Positions 24,539 to 33,067 of a stretch of 60,091 nucleotides of DNA are shown here, piece by piece. Below the pieces are notes generated by a model. That model saw only the letters and a list, made by a program, of their open reading frames with translations. It was not told the origin of the DNA and made no database searches. Within the stretch, counting starts at the first letter, position 1; every line of letters begins with the position of its first letter. This stretch comes from Falsigemmobacter intermedius (GTDB taxonomy: Bacteria > Pseudomonadota > Alphaproteobacteria > Rhodobacterales > Rhodobacteraceae). The translations under genes and the position numbers were made by a program. The DNA lies in NCBI RefSeq assembly GCF_004054105.1, contig NZ_SBLC01000020.1:1-60091 (forward strand). Direction: 5' to 3'.

Positions 24539-27110
24539 AAAGACCTGGCCGGGTCTTTAAGGCGACCATCAGGCTGTCTTTCGGGCCGAAAACCACCACC
24601 CTCGCCGTCTGTAACGCCTCGTGAAGATCTTCTGCGCTGCGGATCAGATCTTCGCTGGTCAGCGCCTGGAGGCGGCTCAACTCTGCCTGAGCGGCGCCCC
24701 AGGGGGCGGATCCGCTGATGCGGGCGCGCAGCACCTCGGTCAGAACCTCATGGGGTCCGGGCGGGGTCAAAAGCTGGCCTGCCGCCCCGATGCGGCCGCG
24801 CTGCAACAGATCGGCCGAGAGCGAAGGGCGGATCGCCGCCACCGCCCCGCGCAGCAGATCAAGGCTGCGCAGCAGATGCGGATCCCGCGCGGTAAAGATC
24901 GCAGCCTCACCGGTTGAGGACAGCTCACAGCGCAGCCCGTAAGCCCCGCCCGCGCCGCGAATTTCCGGCCAGAGAAAGGCGGCTTCCCCTGCCCTGAGCA
25001 GGACCCGCGCCGCCGCAGGATCGGCAGCGCGAAACCCAAGGCCCACCGCATGAAACGGCACCGGAAGCGCAAAGCCATCTCCGGCCCCAGGCTCCGGCAG
25101 GCAGAGGGGAGGGTGATACGAAGCCACGCTCAGCGCCGAAAGCCTGGCCTGCAGATCCGTCAGCACGGAGAGGGCAATGCCGGTTCCGGCAAGCCAGACC
25201 GGCCCGGAGAGAGGGACCGGGCCGTCACCCCTTGAGGGCTGCAACAGCATCCCCGGCCCCGCATGGGCATCTTCAAGCCGCGCCTCAGCCGAGAGACCGG
25301 CACGCAGGCGCAGGCCGATCACCGTCTGCGGCCGCGAGATCATCAGGCTCCGCAGACCGGGGGCCGGATCAACTCCGGCAAGCGATCCATGGCCCGCCAA
25401 AGCACCCGGCAAGGCGCGGATACATCTGAGCATCTCCTCCGGCAGAGCGCTCAGATGCAGCCAGATCACGCCCCGGCCACCGCAGGCACCGGCCCGGACC
25501 TTCAGAGCGCGGGCGTTTTCGGCCAGAAGATCGTGACGGGCCAGCGCCTGCGCGAGGGCCGCTGCCTGGGCGGCCAAAGGCTGATAGCCCTCAGCCCCGG
25601 CGAGGAAAGCGATGCAAAGCCGCGCCAGCCTGCTCTCATCCCCTGTGACAAGCCACGCATGGCCCGCGCCTTCAATCTCCGGCACCGGAATCCGGTCCGG
25701 GATGCCATCCGCCGGATGATCCAGGCGCAGGGGCCTGAAGGGCAATGCCCGTCCGGCCGGGGGATCGGATGGCCTTTGCGCAGCAGTCCTTTCCGGCACC
25801 AGCGCGACCCGGCTGTCAGGCCCCTCCGGCCGGAAGATCTTTTGCATCGCTGCGATGACCTGTCGATGCGCCTCCTCCGGCCTCGCAAGCAGCGCCTGCA
25901 GCTTCCGCCCGATATCCAGATGCGCGAAAGGATCGCCGCCGTTCAGCCATGGCGCCAGCAGCGGATCAAAGACCAGCAGCCCCTGCGGTCGGCGCGGTGT
26001 CACATCCTCATCATACCAGACCGCAAGCGCATGGCGGAGGGCCGCCGCCACCGCCGATGACCTGACCTCCTGCGACAGATGTTTCAGGCCTGCGATCTGT
26101 TGCGGATCAGGCGCGTCCGCAAAAGCCAGCGTCAGGCAGGGATGCGCCATATCGCGCGAAAGCGCCGTTGCCTGGCCCTGGACCAGGCCGGGCATCCGGC
26201 GCAGCAGCGCAGCCGGCCCGGTCAGCAGCAGACTGTCGAGCAGAGGCAGAAGCTCCGGCACAATCTCCGGCGGCAGCCGCCAGGCCAGACCAAAGAGCCT
26301 GCGCCCGGAGGCGTGAGGGATCTCGCTTAAACGACGGGGACCACCCGGTCGCGCAGGCGGCATCGGGACACCCTGTTCCCGCGCCTCCCGAAGGCCGATG
26401 TCAATCGCCTCCAGTGCCGCCGCCTCCCCACCCCAAAGCGTCATCCAGGCGTTCTGCGGTGTAAAGGCTCTCTGGTGAAAGGCCCGAAGCTGGTCCGGTG
26501 TCAGCTTAAGAAGCTCAGCGGGATCACCGCCCTGATTAAAAGCCCCGTCCCCGCCGCCCAGAACGGCTGAGCGCAGCGCCAGGGCGAGGGCTGCCTCAGC
26601 CGAGGAGAGATAATCCCGCATCTCGCTGAGAATGACCCCGCGCGCCGGGCCGTCCGCCTCCGGCCGGTCCCAGGCCTCCTCCCGAAAGGCCCCGGAGGCG
26701 AGGTTGGGGTTGAAGACCAAATCGCTGAGCACCCGCACCAGCGGCGTAAGCCCGGCAGGGGTCGGAGAGGCCACGTGAAACGTCGTGTAATCCGGGCGGG
26801 TTGAGGCGTTGAGAAAACTCACCATCCCCGCCTCAGTCAGCGCCGGATAGAGCGGATCCGCCGGATAGCGCTCAGAGCCACGAAAGATCAGATGCTCAAG
26901 CACATGGGCCGCGCCCCGATCGTCGCGCAGCCGGGTGGGAAAGCTGATGGTAAAGACAGGCTCGGGGTGTGGTTCCGGCACCCAGAGCAGACGCGCGCCC
27001 GTGGCCCGGTGCCGCAAAAGCTGCGCCAGCCCGCGGTCGGTGCGGCGCGCAGCGGGAAGATCAAAAGCGGGATGCGCTGCGCGCTGCAGCGGGGCGTCAT
27101 CAACAGGCAT
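24516..27110 (-). CDS. M16 family metallopeptidase (PqqF/PreP-like)
   Basis: This 864-residue protein has the inverted zinc motif H69-V-L-E72-H73 (HxxEH) within GAAHVLEHLIFRGSERYP, and the distal Glu163 in GVILSEMRD. An FLNASTRPDYTTFHVAS segment is typical of the presequence-protease/PqqF type. The second half is the inactive M16 partner domain. In PQQ pathways a PqqF-type protease cleaves the cross-linked PqqA to release the Glu-Tyr unit. It is convergent with the hydrolase after pqqE, so it is not co-transcribed with pqqABCDE. A general peptidase role cannot be excluded. Confidence 0.82.
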   Translation of the reverse strand: MPVDDAPLQRAAHPAFDLPAARRTDRGLAQLLRHRATGARLLWVPEPHPEPVFTISFPTRLRDDRGAAHVLEHLIFRGSERYPADPLYPALTEAGMVSFLNASTRPDYTTFHVASPTPAGLTPLVRVLSDLVFNPNLASGAFREEAWDRPEADGPARGVILSEMRDYLSSAEAALALALRSAVLGGGDGAFNQGGDPAELLKLTPDQLRAFHQRAFTPQNAWMTLWGGEAAALEAIDIGLREAREQGVPMPPARPGGPRRLSEIPHASGRRLFGLAWRLPPEIVPELLPLLDSLLLTGPAALLRRMPGLVQGQATALSRDMAHPCLTLAFADAPDPQQIAGLKHLSQEVRSSAVAAALRHALAVWYDEDVTPRRPQGLLVFDPLLAPWLNGGDPFAHLDIGRKLQALLARPEEAHRQVIAAMQKIFRPEGPDSRVALVPERTAAQRPSDPPAGRALPFRPLRLDHPADGIPDRIPVPEIEGAGHAWLVTGDESRLARLCIAFLAGAEGYQPLAAQAAALAQALARHDLLAENARALKVRAGACGGRGVIWLHLSALPEEMLRCIRALPGALAGHGSLAGVDPAPGLRSLMISRPQTVIGLRLRAGLSAEARLEDAHAGPGMLLQPSRGDGPVPLSGPVWLAGTGIALSVLTDLQARLSALSVASYHPPLCLPEPGAGDGFALPVPFHAVGLGFRAADPAAARVLLRAGEAAFLWPEIRGAGGAYGLRCELSSTGEAAIFTARDPHLLRSLDLLRGAVAAIRPSLSADLLQRGRIGAAGQLLTPPGPHEVLTEVLRARISGSAPWGAAQAELSRLQALTSEDLIRSAEDLHEALQTARVVVFGPKDSLMVALKTRPGLFTLHSDL

Positions 27111-27268
27111 GGCCCGGCAGCATAGAGAGGTTCACGCAGAGCTGCCAGAGGTCAGCGGTTCCGGTCTGCCGCTTGCCCGAGCACAGAGATCTCCCGGGGC
27201 CATGGTGCAAAAATCAACCGGGCATCGGGACGCCGCTTAAAGGAGAGAATAAGACACCCCTGAAACGC

Positions 27269-27296
27269 AAAAGGCCCCGGTAATCCCGAGGCCTTT
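27269..27296 (-). terminator. Terminator downstream of tRNA-Val
   Basis: The complementary AAAGGCC and GGCCTTT arms, with CGG/CCG pairing further in, form a hairpin. On the minus strand it is followed by TTTT, located just after the tRNA 3' end at 27308. Reading direction and spacing fit termination of the tRNA transcript. Confidence 0.65.
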
Positions 27297-27307
27297 CAAC
27301 GTATCTG

Positions 27308-27382
27308 TGGTGGGCGATAACGGATTTGAACCGCTGACATCTTCGATGTGAACGAAGCGCTCTACCGCTGAGCTAATCGCCC
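27308..27382 (-). tRNA. tRNA-Val (anticodon CAC)
   Basis: The minus strand starts GGGCGAT and ends ATCGCCC-A-CCA, a perfect seven-base-pair acceptor stem with encoded CCA. The D arm (GCTC/GAGC), anticodon stem CTTCG/CGAAG with loop TTCACAT, and T arm AGCGGTTCAAATCCGTT follow the cloverleaf. The anticodon at positions 34-36 is CAC, decoding GUG. Length is 75 bases, without a long variable arm. Confidence 0.95.
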
Positions 27383-27394
27383 GATGAGGGGTGT

Positions 27395-27691
27395 TTAGCT
27401 GCTGGCTTCGGGGGGCGCAAGAGGGGCGTCGGATTTTTTTTCGTTCCTGGGACGAAGTTTAATCACCAGGCCGCCGTTTTTGTTGCGGGTGACTTTGCCC
27501 GCACCAAGACCGGGCAGAACAAAGGCCTCACCACGTTCAAAGACATCGGCAAGCTCACCCAGCACCGCCTCCGTCGCGAGACGTGCTTCTGCACGGCGCA
27601 GGCCACTGCGTGCCGCCACCGCCGCAGCAAAAGGGCCGGCCCGCAGTTTCTGCGCAGACCTGCTCTCTGACGGTTTTTCCTCATCACTCAT
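27395..27691 (-). CDS. HU-like DNA-binding protein
   Basis: The ATG at 27691 gives a 98-residue basic protein. It has a disordered N-terminus (MSDEEKPSESRS) and then the HU/IHF-like core AAVAARSGLRRAEARLATEAVLGELADVFERGEAFVLPGLGAGKVTRNK. It is more diverged than the standard HupB next to lon in many bacteria and lacks an obvious full beta-arm. It lies between lon and tRNA-Val on the minus strand. A nucleoid role is likely, but the exact subgroup is uncertain. Confidence 0.75.
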   Translation of the reverse strand: MSDEEKPSESRSAQKLRAGPFAAAVAARSGLRRAEARLATEAVLGELADVFERGEAFVLPGLGAGKVTRNKNGGLVIKLRPRNEKKSDAPLAPPEASS

Positions 27692-27802
27692 TGCCACTCT
27701 CCGCTTCACGGCGCCGCTCTGCACAGGTCGGACCTGATCTGACAGCGGGCACTATGCCTGCCACCGCGTGAAAAGTCGTTAACGTAACCGGCAACCGCGC
27801 AA

Positions 27803-27830
27803 CAAAAAGCCGCCCCGAAGGGCGGCTTTT
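27803..27830 (-). terminator. Rho-independent terminator after lon
   Basis: AGCCGCCC and GGGCGGCT form an eight-base-pair stem around a CGAA loop. On the minus strand it is followed by TTTTT, immediately after the lon stop at 27839. This is a canonical intrinsic terminator for lon, and it separates lon from the HU-like gene. Confidence 0.85.
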
Positions 27831-27838
27831 CGAGATCT

Positions 27839-30250
27839 TTAGTGCGCCGTACGGGTCTCGGCGTTACGGGCCGCCTCAATCCGGGCGAGGGCTGCGGCTT
27901 CTTCCGCGGCCTCATCCCATTCGATCGGCTCGGGCTTGCGCACGAGGGCCAGGTCCAGCACCTCGCTGACATGGGTCACCGGGATGATCTTCAGACCCGC
28001 CTTCACGTTCTCCGGAATCTCCGGCAGATCGCGGGCGTTTTCCTCCGGGATCAGCACGGTGGTGATGCCACCCCGCAGCGCCGCCAGAAGCTTCTCTTTC
28101 AGACCACCGATCGCCATGGCATTGCCACGCAGCGACACTTCACCGGTCATGGCGATGTCTTTACGCACCGGAATACCGGTCAGCACCGAGACGATCGAAG
28201 TCACCATGGCCAGACCCGCCGAGGGGCCATCCTTCGGGGTTGCCCCATCGGGGACGTGAACGTGAATATCGACCGCATCGAATTTGGTCGGCTTCACCCC
28301 GATCTTCGGCGCAATCGAGCGGACATAGCTCGACGCGGCCTCAATCGATTCCTTCATCACGTCACCGAGTTTCCCGGTGGTCTTCATGCGGCCCTTGCCG
28401 GGCAGCTTCAGCGCCTCAATGTGCAGGAGATCCCCACCCACCGAGGTCCAGGCCAGACCCGTCACCACGCCAACCTGATCTTCCTTTTCGGCCAGACCGT
28501 AGCGGAATTTCTTCACGCCCAGCATGTCTTCCAAGTTCTCAGGCTCAACCGATACCGCCTTGGTCTTCCCCTTCACGATCTCGGTCACGGCCTTACGGGC
28601 GAGCTTTGCAACCTCCCGCTCCAGGTTCCGCACGCCCGCTTCGCGGGTGTAATAGCGGATAACGTCATTCAGGCTCTCATCCGAGACGCTGAATTCGGTC
28701 TTTTTCAACCCATGCGCCGTGGTCTGCTTGGGCAGCAGGTGACGTTTGGCGATCTCGCGCTTTTCATCCTCGGTGTAACCCGAGAGCGAGATGATCTCCA
28801 TACGGTCCAGAAGCGGCCCCGGCATGTTGTAGCTGTTCGAAGTGGTCAGGAACATGACATTCGACAGATCGTATTCCACCTCAAGATAGTGGTCGACGAA
28901 GGTCGAGTTTTGTTCCGGATCCAGCACCTCCAGCAGGGCCGAAGCCGGATCCCCCCGGAAATCCTGCCCCATCTTGTCGATCTCATCGAGCAGGATCAGC
29001 GGATTGGTGGTTTTCGCCCTCTTCAGCGCCTGAATGATCTTACCGGGCATCGAGCCGATATAGGTCCGGCGGTGACCGCGGATCTCAGATTCATCACGCA
29101 CGCCGCCCAGCGAGATGCGAATGAACTCGCGCCCCGTGGCTTTGGCCACAGATTTGCCCAGCGAGGTTTTACCCACGCCCGGAGGCCCAACGAGGCACAG
29201 GATCGGACCTTTGAGTTTCTGCGAGCGGTTCTGCACCGCCAGATATTCAACGATCCGCTCTTTGACCTTTTCCAGACCATAGTGATCGGCGTTCAGAATA
29301 TCCTCGGCCTTGCCAAGGTCTTTCTTCACGCGCGAGGTCACACCCCAGGGCACGCCCAGAATCCAGTCGAGATAGTTGCGCACGACGGTCGCTTCCGCGC
29401 TCATCGGGCTCATCGACTTCAGCTTCTTGATCTCGGCATCGACCTTTTCACGGGCCTCCTTCGAGAGCTTCGTGTTCCGGACGCGCTCCTCCAGCTCCTG
29501 GATCTCGTTCTGGCCATCCTCGCCGTCACCGAGTTCCTTCTGGATCGCCTTCATCTGCTCGTTCAGATAGTACTCACGCTGGGTGCGCTCCATCTGCGAT
29601 TTGACGCGGGATTTGATCTTCTTCTCGACCTGCAGCACGGACATTTCGCCCTGCATATGGCCGTAAACCGCCTCCAGGCGCTCAGCCACATCCAGCGTCT
29701 CCAGGAGAAGCTGTTTCTGCGCCACCTGAATGCCCAGATGCCCGGCCACCAGATCGGCCAGACGCGCGCTCTCGCGGGTCTCAGCTACGGCCGCCAGCGC
29801 CTCTTCGGGGATGTTTTTGCGGATCTTGGCGTAGCGCTCAAATTCTTCCGAGACCGTGCGCACCAGCGCCGTGACCAGTTCTTCCTCACCCGGAAGCTCG
29901 GTCAGCGGCTCGACACGGGCCTCAAAGAAGACGTCGTTTTCAACAAACTCCGTGATGGCCACGCGGGTGCGGCCTTCAACCAGCACCTTCACGGTGCCAT
30001 CGGGAAGTTTCAGCAGCTGCAGCACATTGGCAAGCACACCCACACGGTAGATGCCATCGGCCTTTGGGTCATCCACAGTGGGATCGATCTGGGACGACAA
30101 AAGGATCTGCCGGTCTTCCGACATCACCTCTTCCAGCGCCCGCACCGATTTCTCGCGGCCCACAAAAAGCGGCACGATCATATGCGGGAAAACCACGATG
30201 TCACGCAGCGGCAGCACCGGGTAGCTGGGGGAAAGAACTTCGCTCATCAT
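27839..30250 (-). CDS. lon: ATP-dependent protease Lon
   Basis: The 803-residue AAA+ protease starts MMSEVLSPSYPVLPLRDIVVFPHM. It has the LON substrate-binding domain, a coiled-coil region, and Walker A GPPGVGKTS. The AAA module contains PLILLDEIDKM, and the C-terminal protease domain contains the catalytic Ser in KDGPSAGLAMV and Lys in IGGLKEKL. It degrades misfolded and regulatory proteins in the cytoplasm. The ATG at 30250 was chosen (AGGA upstream); the frame back to 30295 is not conserved sequence. A large plus-strand frame opposite it is an artefact of codon composition. Confidence 0.96.
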   Translation of the reverse strand: MMSEVLSPSYPVLPLRDIVVFPHMIVPLFVGREKSVRALEEVMSEDRQILLSSQIDPTVDDPKADGIYRVGVLANVLQLLKLPDGTVKVLVEGRTRVAITEFVENDVFFEARVEPLTELPGEEELVTALVRTVSEEFERYAKIRKNIPEEALAAVAETRESARLADLVAGHLGIQVAQKQLLLETLDVAERLEAVYGHMQGEMSVLQVEKKIKSRVKSQMERTQREYYLNEQMKAIQKELGDGEDGQNEIQELEERVRNTKLSKEAREKVDAEIKKLKSMSPMSAEATVVRNYLDWILGVPWGVTSRVKKDLGKAEDILNADHYGLEKVKERIVEYLAVQNRSQKLKGPILCLVGPPGVGKTSLGKSVAKATGREFIRISLGGVRDESEIRGHRRTYIGSMPGKIIQALKRAKTTNPLILLDEIDKMGQDFRGDPASALLEVLDPEQNSTFVDHYLEVEYDLSNVMFLTTSNSYNMPGPLLDRMEIISLSGYTEDEKREIAKRHLLPKQTTAHGLKKTEFSVSDESLNDVIRYYTREAGVRNLEREVAKLARKAVTEIVKGKTKAVSVEPENLEDMLGVKKFRYGLAEKEDQVGVVTGLAWTSVGGDLLHIEALKLPGKGRMKTTGKLGDVMKESIEAASSYVRSIAPKIGVKPTKFDAVDIHVHVPDGATPKDGPSAGLAMVTSIVSVLTGIPVRKDIAMTGEVSLRGNAMAIGGLKEKLLAALRGGITTVLIPEENARDLPEIPENVKAGLKIIPVTHVSEVLDLALVRKPEPIEWDEAAEEAAALARIEAARNAETRTAH

Positions 30251-30388
30251 CGTTCCTTGTCTGGCAGGAAGCCCAGGCCCCGAGACATTCGGCAACCGGG
30301 TCTCCCCCTCTCGTATGCTCAGTAGATGGGAGCCGCAGGGGGGGCTGTCAACCGCCCCGCCCCTCGCGGCCTGATCCCTGATTAATAT

Positions 30389-31159
30389 TTACCATCGCCC
30401 TGTCAGGGCCCGAAAGGCAAGACCGCCGCGCCGCTTATACTCCGGCAGGACCAGCTGCCCTGCGGCCACCCGCCCGGGCTCACGCCGCGCAAGATCCAGA
30501 AGCCCCCCCGCCTGCCAGCCGGTCAGCAACGCCGGCAGCGCCGCCTCAGACACCGCAGCACGCTGCCCCCGCGCCTCTGCCAGCATCAGAAGGCCGCGTT
30601 CAGCCAGCCGCCGAACACCGGCCTCATTGCCCTCAGGCAAAGGCCAGCGCCCGCGCGCCTCCAGCTCAGGCACCGAGCGAAACCACGAGGAAAGGGCCGC
30701 GGCCGTCCCGAACTGCGCAACCACCGACAGATCCCCTGTCGCCCCCGCCAGCCGGGCCGCCACGCGCATCAAAACGCCCCCCGTCTCTCCCAGATGCGCA
30801 AAAAGCGCGTCATCCTCCTCAAAAGGCTCAGACCAGACATCCCAGCTGCGCGCCGCCACAATCCGCACCAGATCCGCACAGATCTCCGCCTCACCGGCAA
30901 GATATCCGCAGGCCTCCAGCACCGGATGGCCCTGGACGCCACCGCCCGCCCCCAGCCGCTCCAGCGCATCGGCCCACCACTGCAACCGCATCTCGCAGAC
31001 CAAGGGCTCCCGGCTCACCCAGGCCGCCCGCCCGATCTCAAGGTTCAGCGCATAAAGCGGATAGAGCCGCGCCTGAACCGCCTCAGGAAAGCCCCGCAGC
31101 ACCAGATGGCGGTCCGGGTCCTGGGCGCTGACACGTTCGATGCAATGGGCAAGGCTCAT
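30389..31159 (-). CDS. Squalene/phytoene-synthase superfamily protein (NDUFAF6-like)
   Basis: The ATG at 31159 (MSLAHCIERVSAQDPDRHLVLRGFPEAVQARLYPLYALNLEIGRA) gives 256 residues with the superfamily motif MRLQWWADALERL near residue 60. The rest is helical: LFAHLGETGGVLMRVAARLAG, LLTGWQAGGLLDLARR. The aspartate-rich DxxxD substrate motifs of true squalene or phytoene synthases are not evident, so the protein is closer to the NDUFAF6-like assembly-factor branch that assists respiratory complex I. It lies downstream of cimA on the same strand, separated by the terminator at 31227. The catalytic function is uncertain. Confidence 0.72.
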   Translation of the reverse strand: MSLAHCIERVSAQDPDRHLVLRGFPEAVQARLYPLYALNLEIGRAAWVSREPLVCEMRLQWWADALERLGAGGGVQGHPVLEACGYLAGEAEICADLVRIVAARSWDVWSEPFEEDDALFAHLGETGGVLMRVAARLAGATGDLSVVAQFGTAAALSSWFRSVPELEARGRWPLPEGNEAGVRRLAERGLLMLAEARGQRAAVSEAALPALLTGWQAGGLLDLARREPGRVAAGQLVLPEYKRRGGLAFRALTGRW

Positions 31160-31226
31160 CGGCCGGATACTCGCTCTCAGATCAGGGCGCTTCCTGACCA
31201 TGCGGCCCCGGCAGCGTCAAGTCATC

Positions 31227-31284
31227 TTTGGCTTTTAAAAATACTCGCGGGCGGGGTCCGGGGAGGGCAGCCGGCCCTCCCCGG
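31227..31284 (-). terminator. Terminator after cimA with a conserved ATTTTTAAAAGCC tail
   Basis: CCGGGGAGGGC and GCCCTCCCCGG form a perfect 11-base-pair stem (31258-31284). On the minus strand it is followed by a 12-base spacer and GAGTATTTTTAAAAGCC. The same tail with a different hairpin occurs at 36027-36092, so this is one of two members of a repeated terminator type in the window. Confidence 0.7.
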
Positions 31285-31290
31285 TCTGCC

Positions 31291-32910
31291 TTACCCGACA
31301 CGCACACCGTCGCGGATCAGCTTCCAGGTGATCGCATCCAGAAGCGCGGTGAAAGAGGCATCAATCAGGTTGGCCGAAACCCCGACGGTCGACCAGCGGT
31401 TGCCCTGCCCGTCCTCGCTGTCGATGATCACCCGGGTGATCGCATCCGTGCCGCCCTGGGTGATGCGCACCTTAAAATCCACGAGCCGCATGTCATCAAT
31501 GCTCACCTGATAAGGCCCCATATCCTTGCCAAGCGCCCGCGCCAGCGCGTTCACCGGCCCGCGATCGGCGGCATCACCGTCAAAGCTCTCCGAGACCGAC
31601 AGCACTTTGCGATCCCCGATCTTCACCACAACCACCGCCTCTGAGACAGAAACCATCTCATCATAGCGGTTGCGACGCCGCTCCACGATCACGCGGTAGC
31701 GCTTGACCTCGAAGAACTCAGGCAAAAGCCCAAGCTCGCGCCGCGCCAGCAGCTCAAAACTGGCCTGAGCGCCGTCATAGGCATAGCCCTGATCCTCACG
31801 CTCCTTCACCACCTCAAGGATCCGCGCCAGCCGCGGATCTCCCGCCGCCACCTCAATCCCGGCCTCGGCCAGCCGCGCCCGCAGGTTCGACTGCCCGGCC
31901 TGGTTCGACATCGGGATCACCCGCGCATTGCCCACCGCCTCAGGCGGGATATGCTCATAGGTCGAGGGGTCTTTCAGAATGGCACTCGCATGCAGCCCCG
32001 CCTTATGCGCAAAGGCCGAAGCCCCGACATAGGGCGAGGACCGCAAAGGCACCCGGTTCAGAATATCATCAAGCCTGCGCGAAATCCGCACCATCTGCGG
32101 CAGGGTCTCCGCCGCCACATTGGTCACAAACCGGCTGGCATAGGGTTCTTTGAGCAAGAGCGTCGGGATCAGCGTGGTCAGACTGGCATTGCCGCAACGC
32201 TCGCCCAACCCGTTCAGCGTGCCCTGGATCTGCCGCACGCCCGCATCCACCGCCGCCAGCGAACAGGCCACCGCATTGCCGGTGTCATCATGGCAATGGA
32301 TCCCCAGACGATCGCCGGGAATGCCCGCCGCAATCACCGCCTGAACAATCAAAAACACCTCCGCCGGAAGAGTGCCGCCATTGGTGTCGCAAAGCACAAT
32401 CCAGCGCGCCCCCGCATCCCTCGCCGCCTTCAGGCAGTCGAGCGCATAGGCCGGGTTCGCCTTCCAGCCATCAAAGAAATGCTCAGCATCAAAAAGCGCC
32501 TCACGCCCCTTCGCCACCAGATGCGCCACGGAATCCCGGATTGCGCTCAGGTTCTCCTCAAGGCTGACCCCAAGCGCAGTGGTCACATGAAAATCATGGG
32601 TCTTTCCCACCAGACAGACCGCCGGTGTGCCCGCATTCATCACCCCCGCCAGCACATCGTCATTTTCCGCCGAGCGCCCGGCGCGTTTGGTCATGCCAAA
32701 GGCGGTAAACACCGCCCGCGTCTGCGGCCGCGCCTCAAAGAAATCGCTGTCGGTCGGATTGGCCCCCGGCCAGCCGCCTTCGATATAATCCACCCCGAGC
32801 GCATCGAGCGCCTGCGCAATCTGAATTTTCTCCGCGACCGAGAACTGCACGCCCTGGGTCTGCTGCCCGTCGCGCAGCGTGGTGTCATACAGATAGAGCC
32901 GCTCCGTCAC
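31291..32910 (-). CDS. cimA: (R)-citramalate synthase CimA
   Basis: The 539-residue protein begins with the DRE-TIM barrel motif (LYLYDTTLRDGQQTQGVQF) and includes IHCHDDTGNAVACSLAAV and GTLNGLGERCGNASL. A LeuA-like regulatory domain follows near the C-terminus (SFELLARRELGLLPEFFEV). CimA condenses pyruvate and acetyl-CoA to citramalate, an entry to isoleucine synthesis. Homologous 2-isopropylmalate synthases differ in length and in the substrate loop, so CimA is the better call. It is alone between uvrA and the isoprenoid-like gene. Confidence 0.92.
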   Translation of the reverse strand: MTERLYLYDTTLRDGQQTQGVQFSVAEKIQIAQALDALGVDYIEGGWPGANPTDSDFFEARPQTRAVFTAFGMTKRAGRSAENDDVLAGVMNAGTPAVCLVGKTHDFHVTTALGVSLEENLSAIRDSVAHLVAKGREALFDAEHFFDGWKANPAYALDCLKAARDAGARWIVLCDTNGGTLPAEVFLIVQAVIAAGIPGDRLGIHCHDDTGNAVACSLAAVDAGVRQIQGTLNGLGERCGNASLTTLIPTLLLKEPYASRFVTNVAAETLPQMVRISRRLDDILNRVPLRSSPYVGASAFAHKAGLHASAILKDPSTYEHIPPEAVGNARVIPMSNQAGQSNLRARLAEAGIEVAAGDPRLARILEVVKEREDQGYAYDGAQASFELLARRELGLLPEFFEVKRYRVIVERRRNRYDEMVSVSEAVVVVKIGDRKVLSVSESFDGDAADRGPVNALARALGKDMGPYQVSIDDMRLVDFKVRITQGGTDAITRVIIDSEDGQGNRWSTVGVSANLIDASFTALLDAITWKLIRDGVRVG

Positions 32911-33024
32911 GCCTCACCCTCCTCTGGCAGCCGGACCCCGAAGGCACCCGGCGGCTGGCCTCTCAAAGCTGAGGGAGTAACCGCCCGCGCGGGGAAGTTC
33001 TATGCGAAAATGTCCCAAAGATGT

Positions 33025-33053
33025 GCCCTGACGCAGGATTGCTGCGCCAGGGC
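33025..33053 (-). terminator. Terminator-like hairpin after uvrA
   Basis: GCCCTGACGCAG and CTGCGCCAGGGC pair over 12 bases with one mismatch around a five-base loop. It lies just beyond the uvrA stop at 33068 on the minus strand. The downstream run is T-poor, so the structure may be a weak terminator or an RNA 3'-end stabiliser. Confidence 0.5.
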
Positions 33054-33067
33054 AGGGAAAATCAGAC

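Noticed and set aside
27842-30325. 827-codon plus-strand frame opposite lon
   Set aside because: It mirrors the Lon gene on the other strand and has a His/Arg/Gln-rich composition without motifs; Lon on the minus strand is unmistakable.
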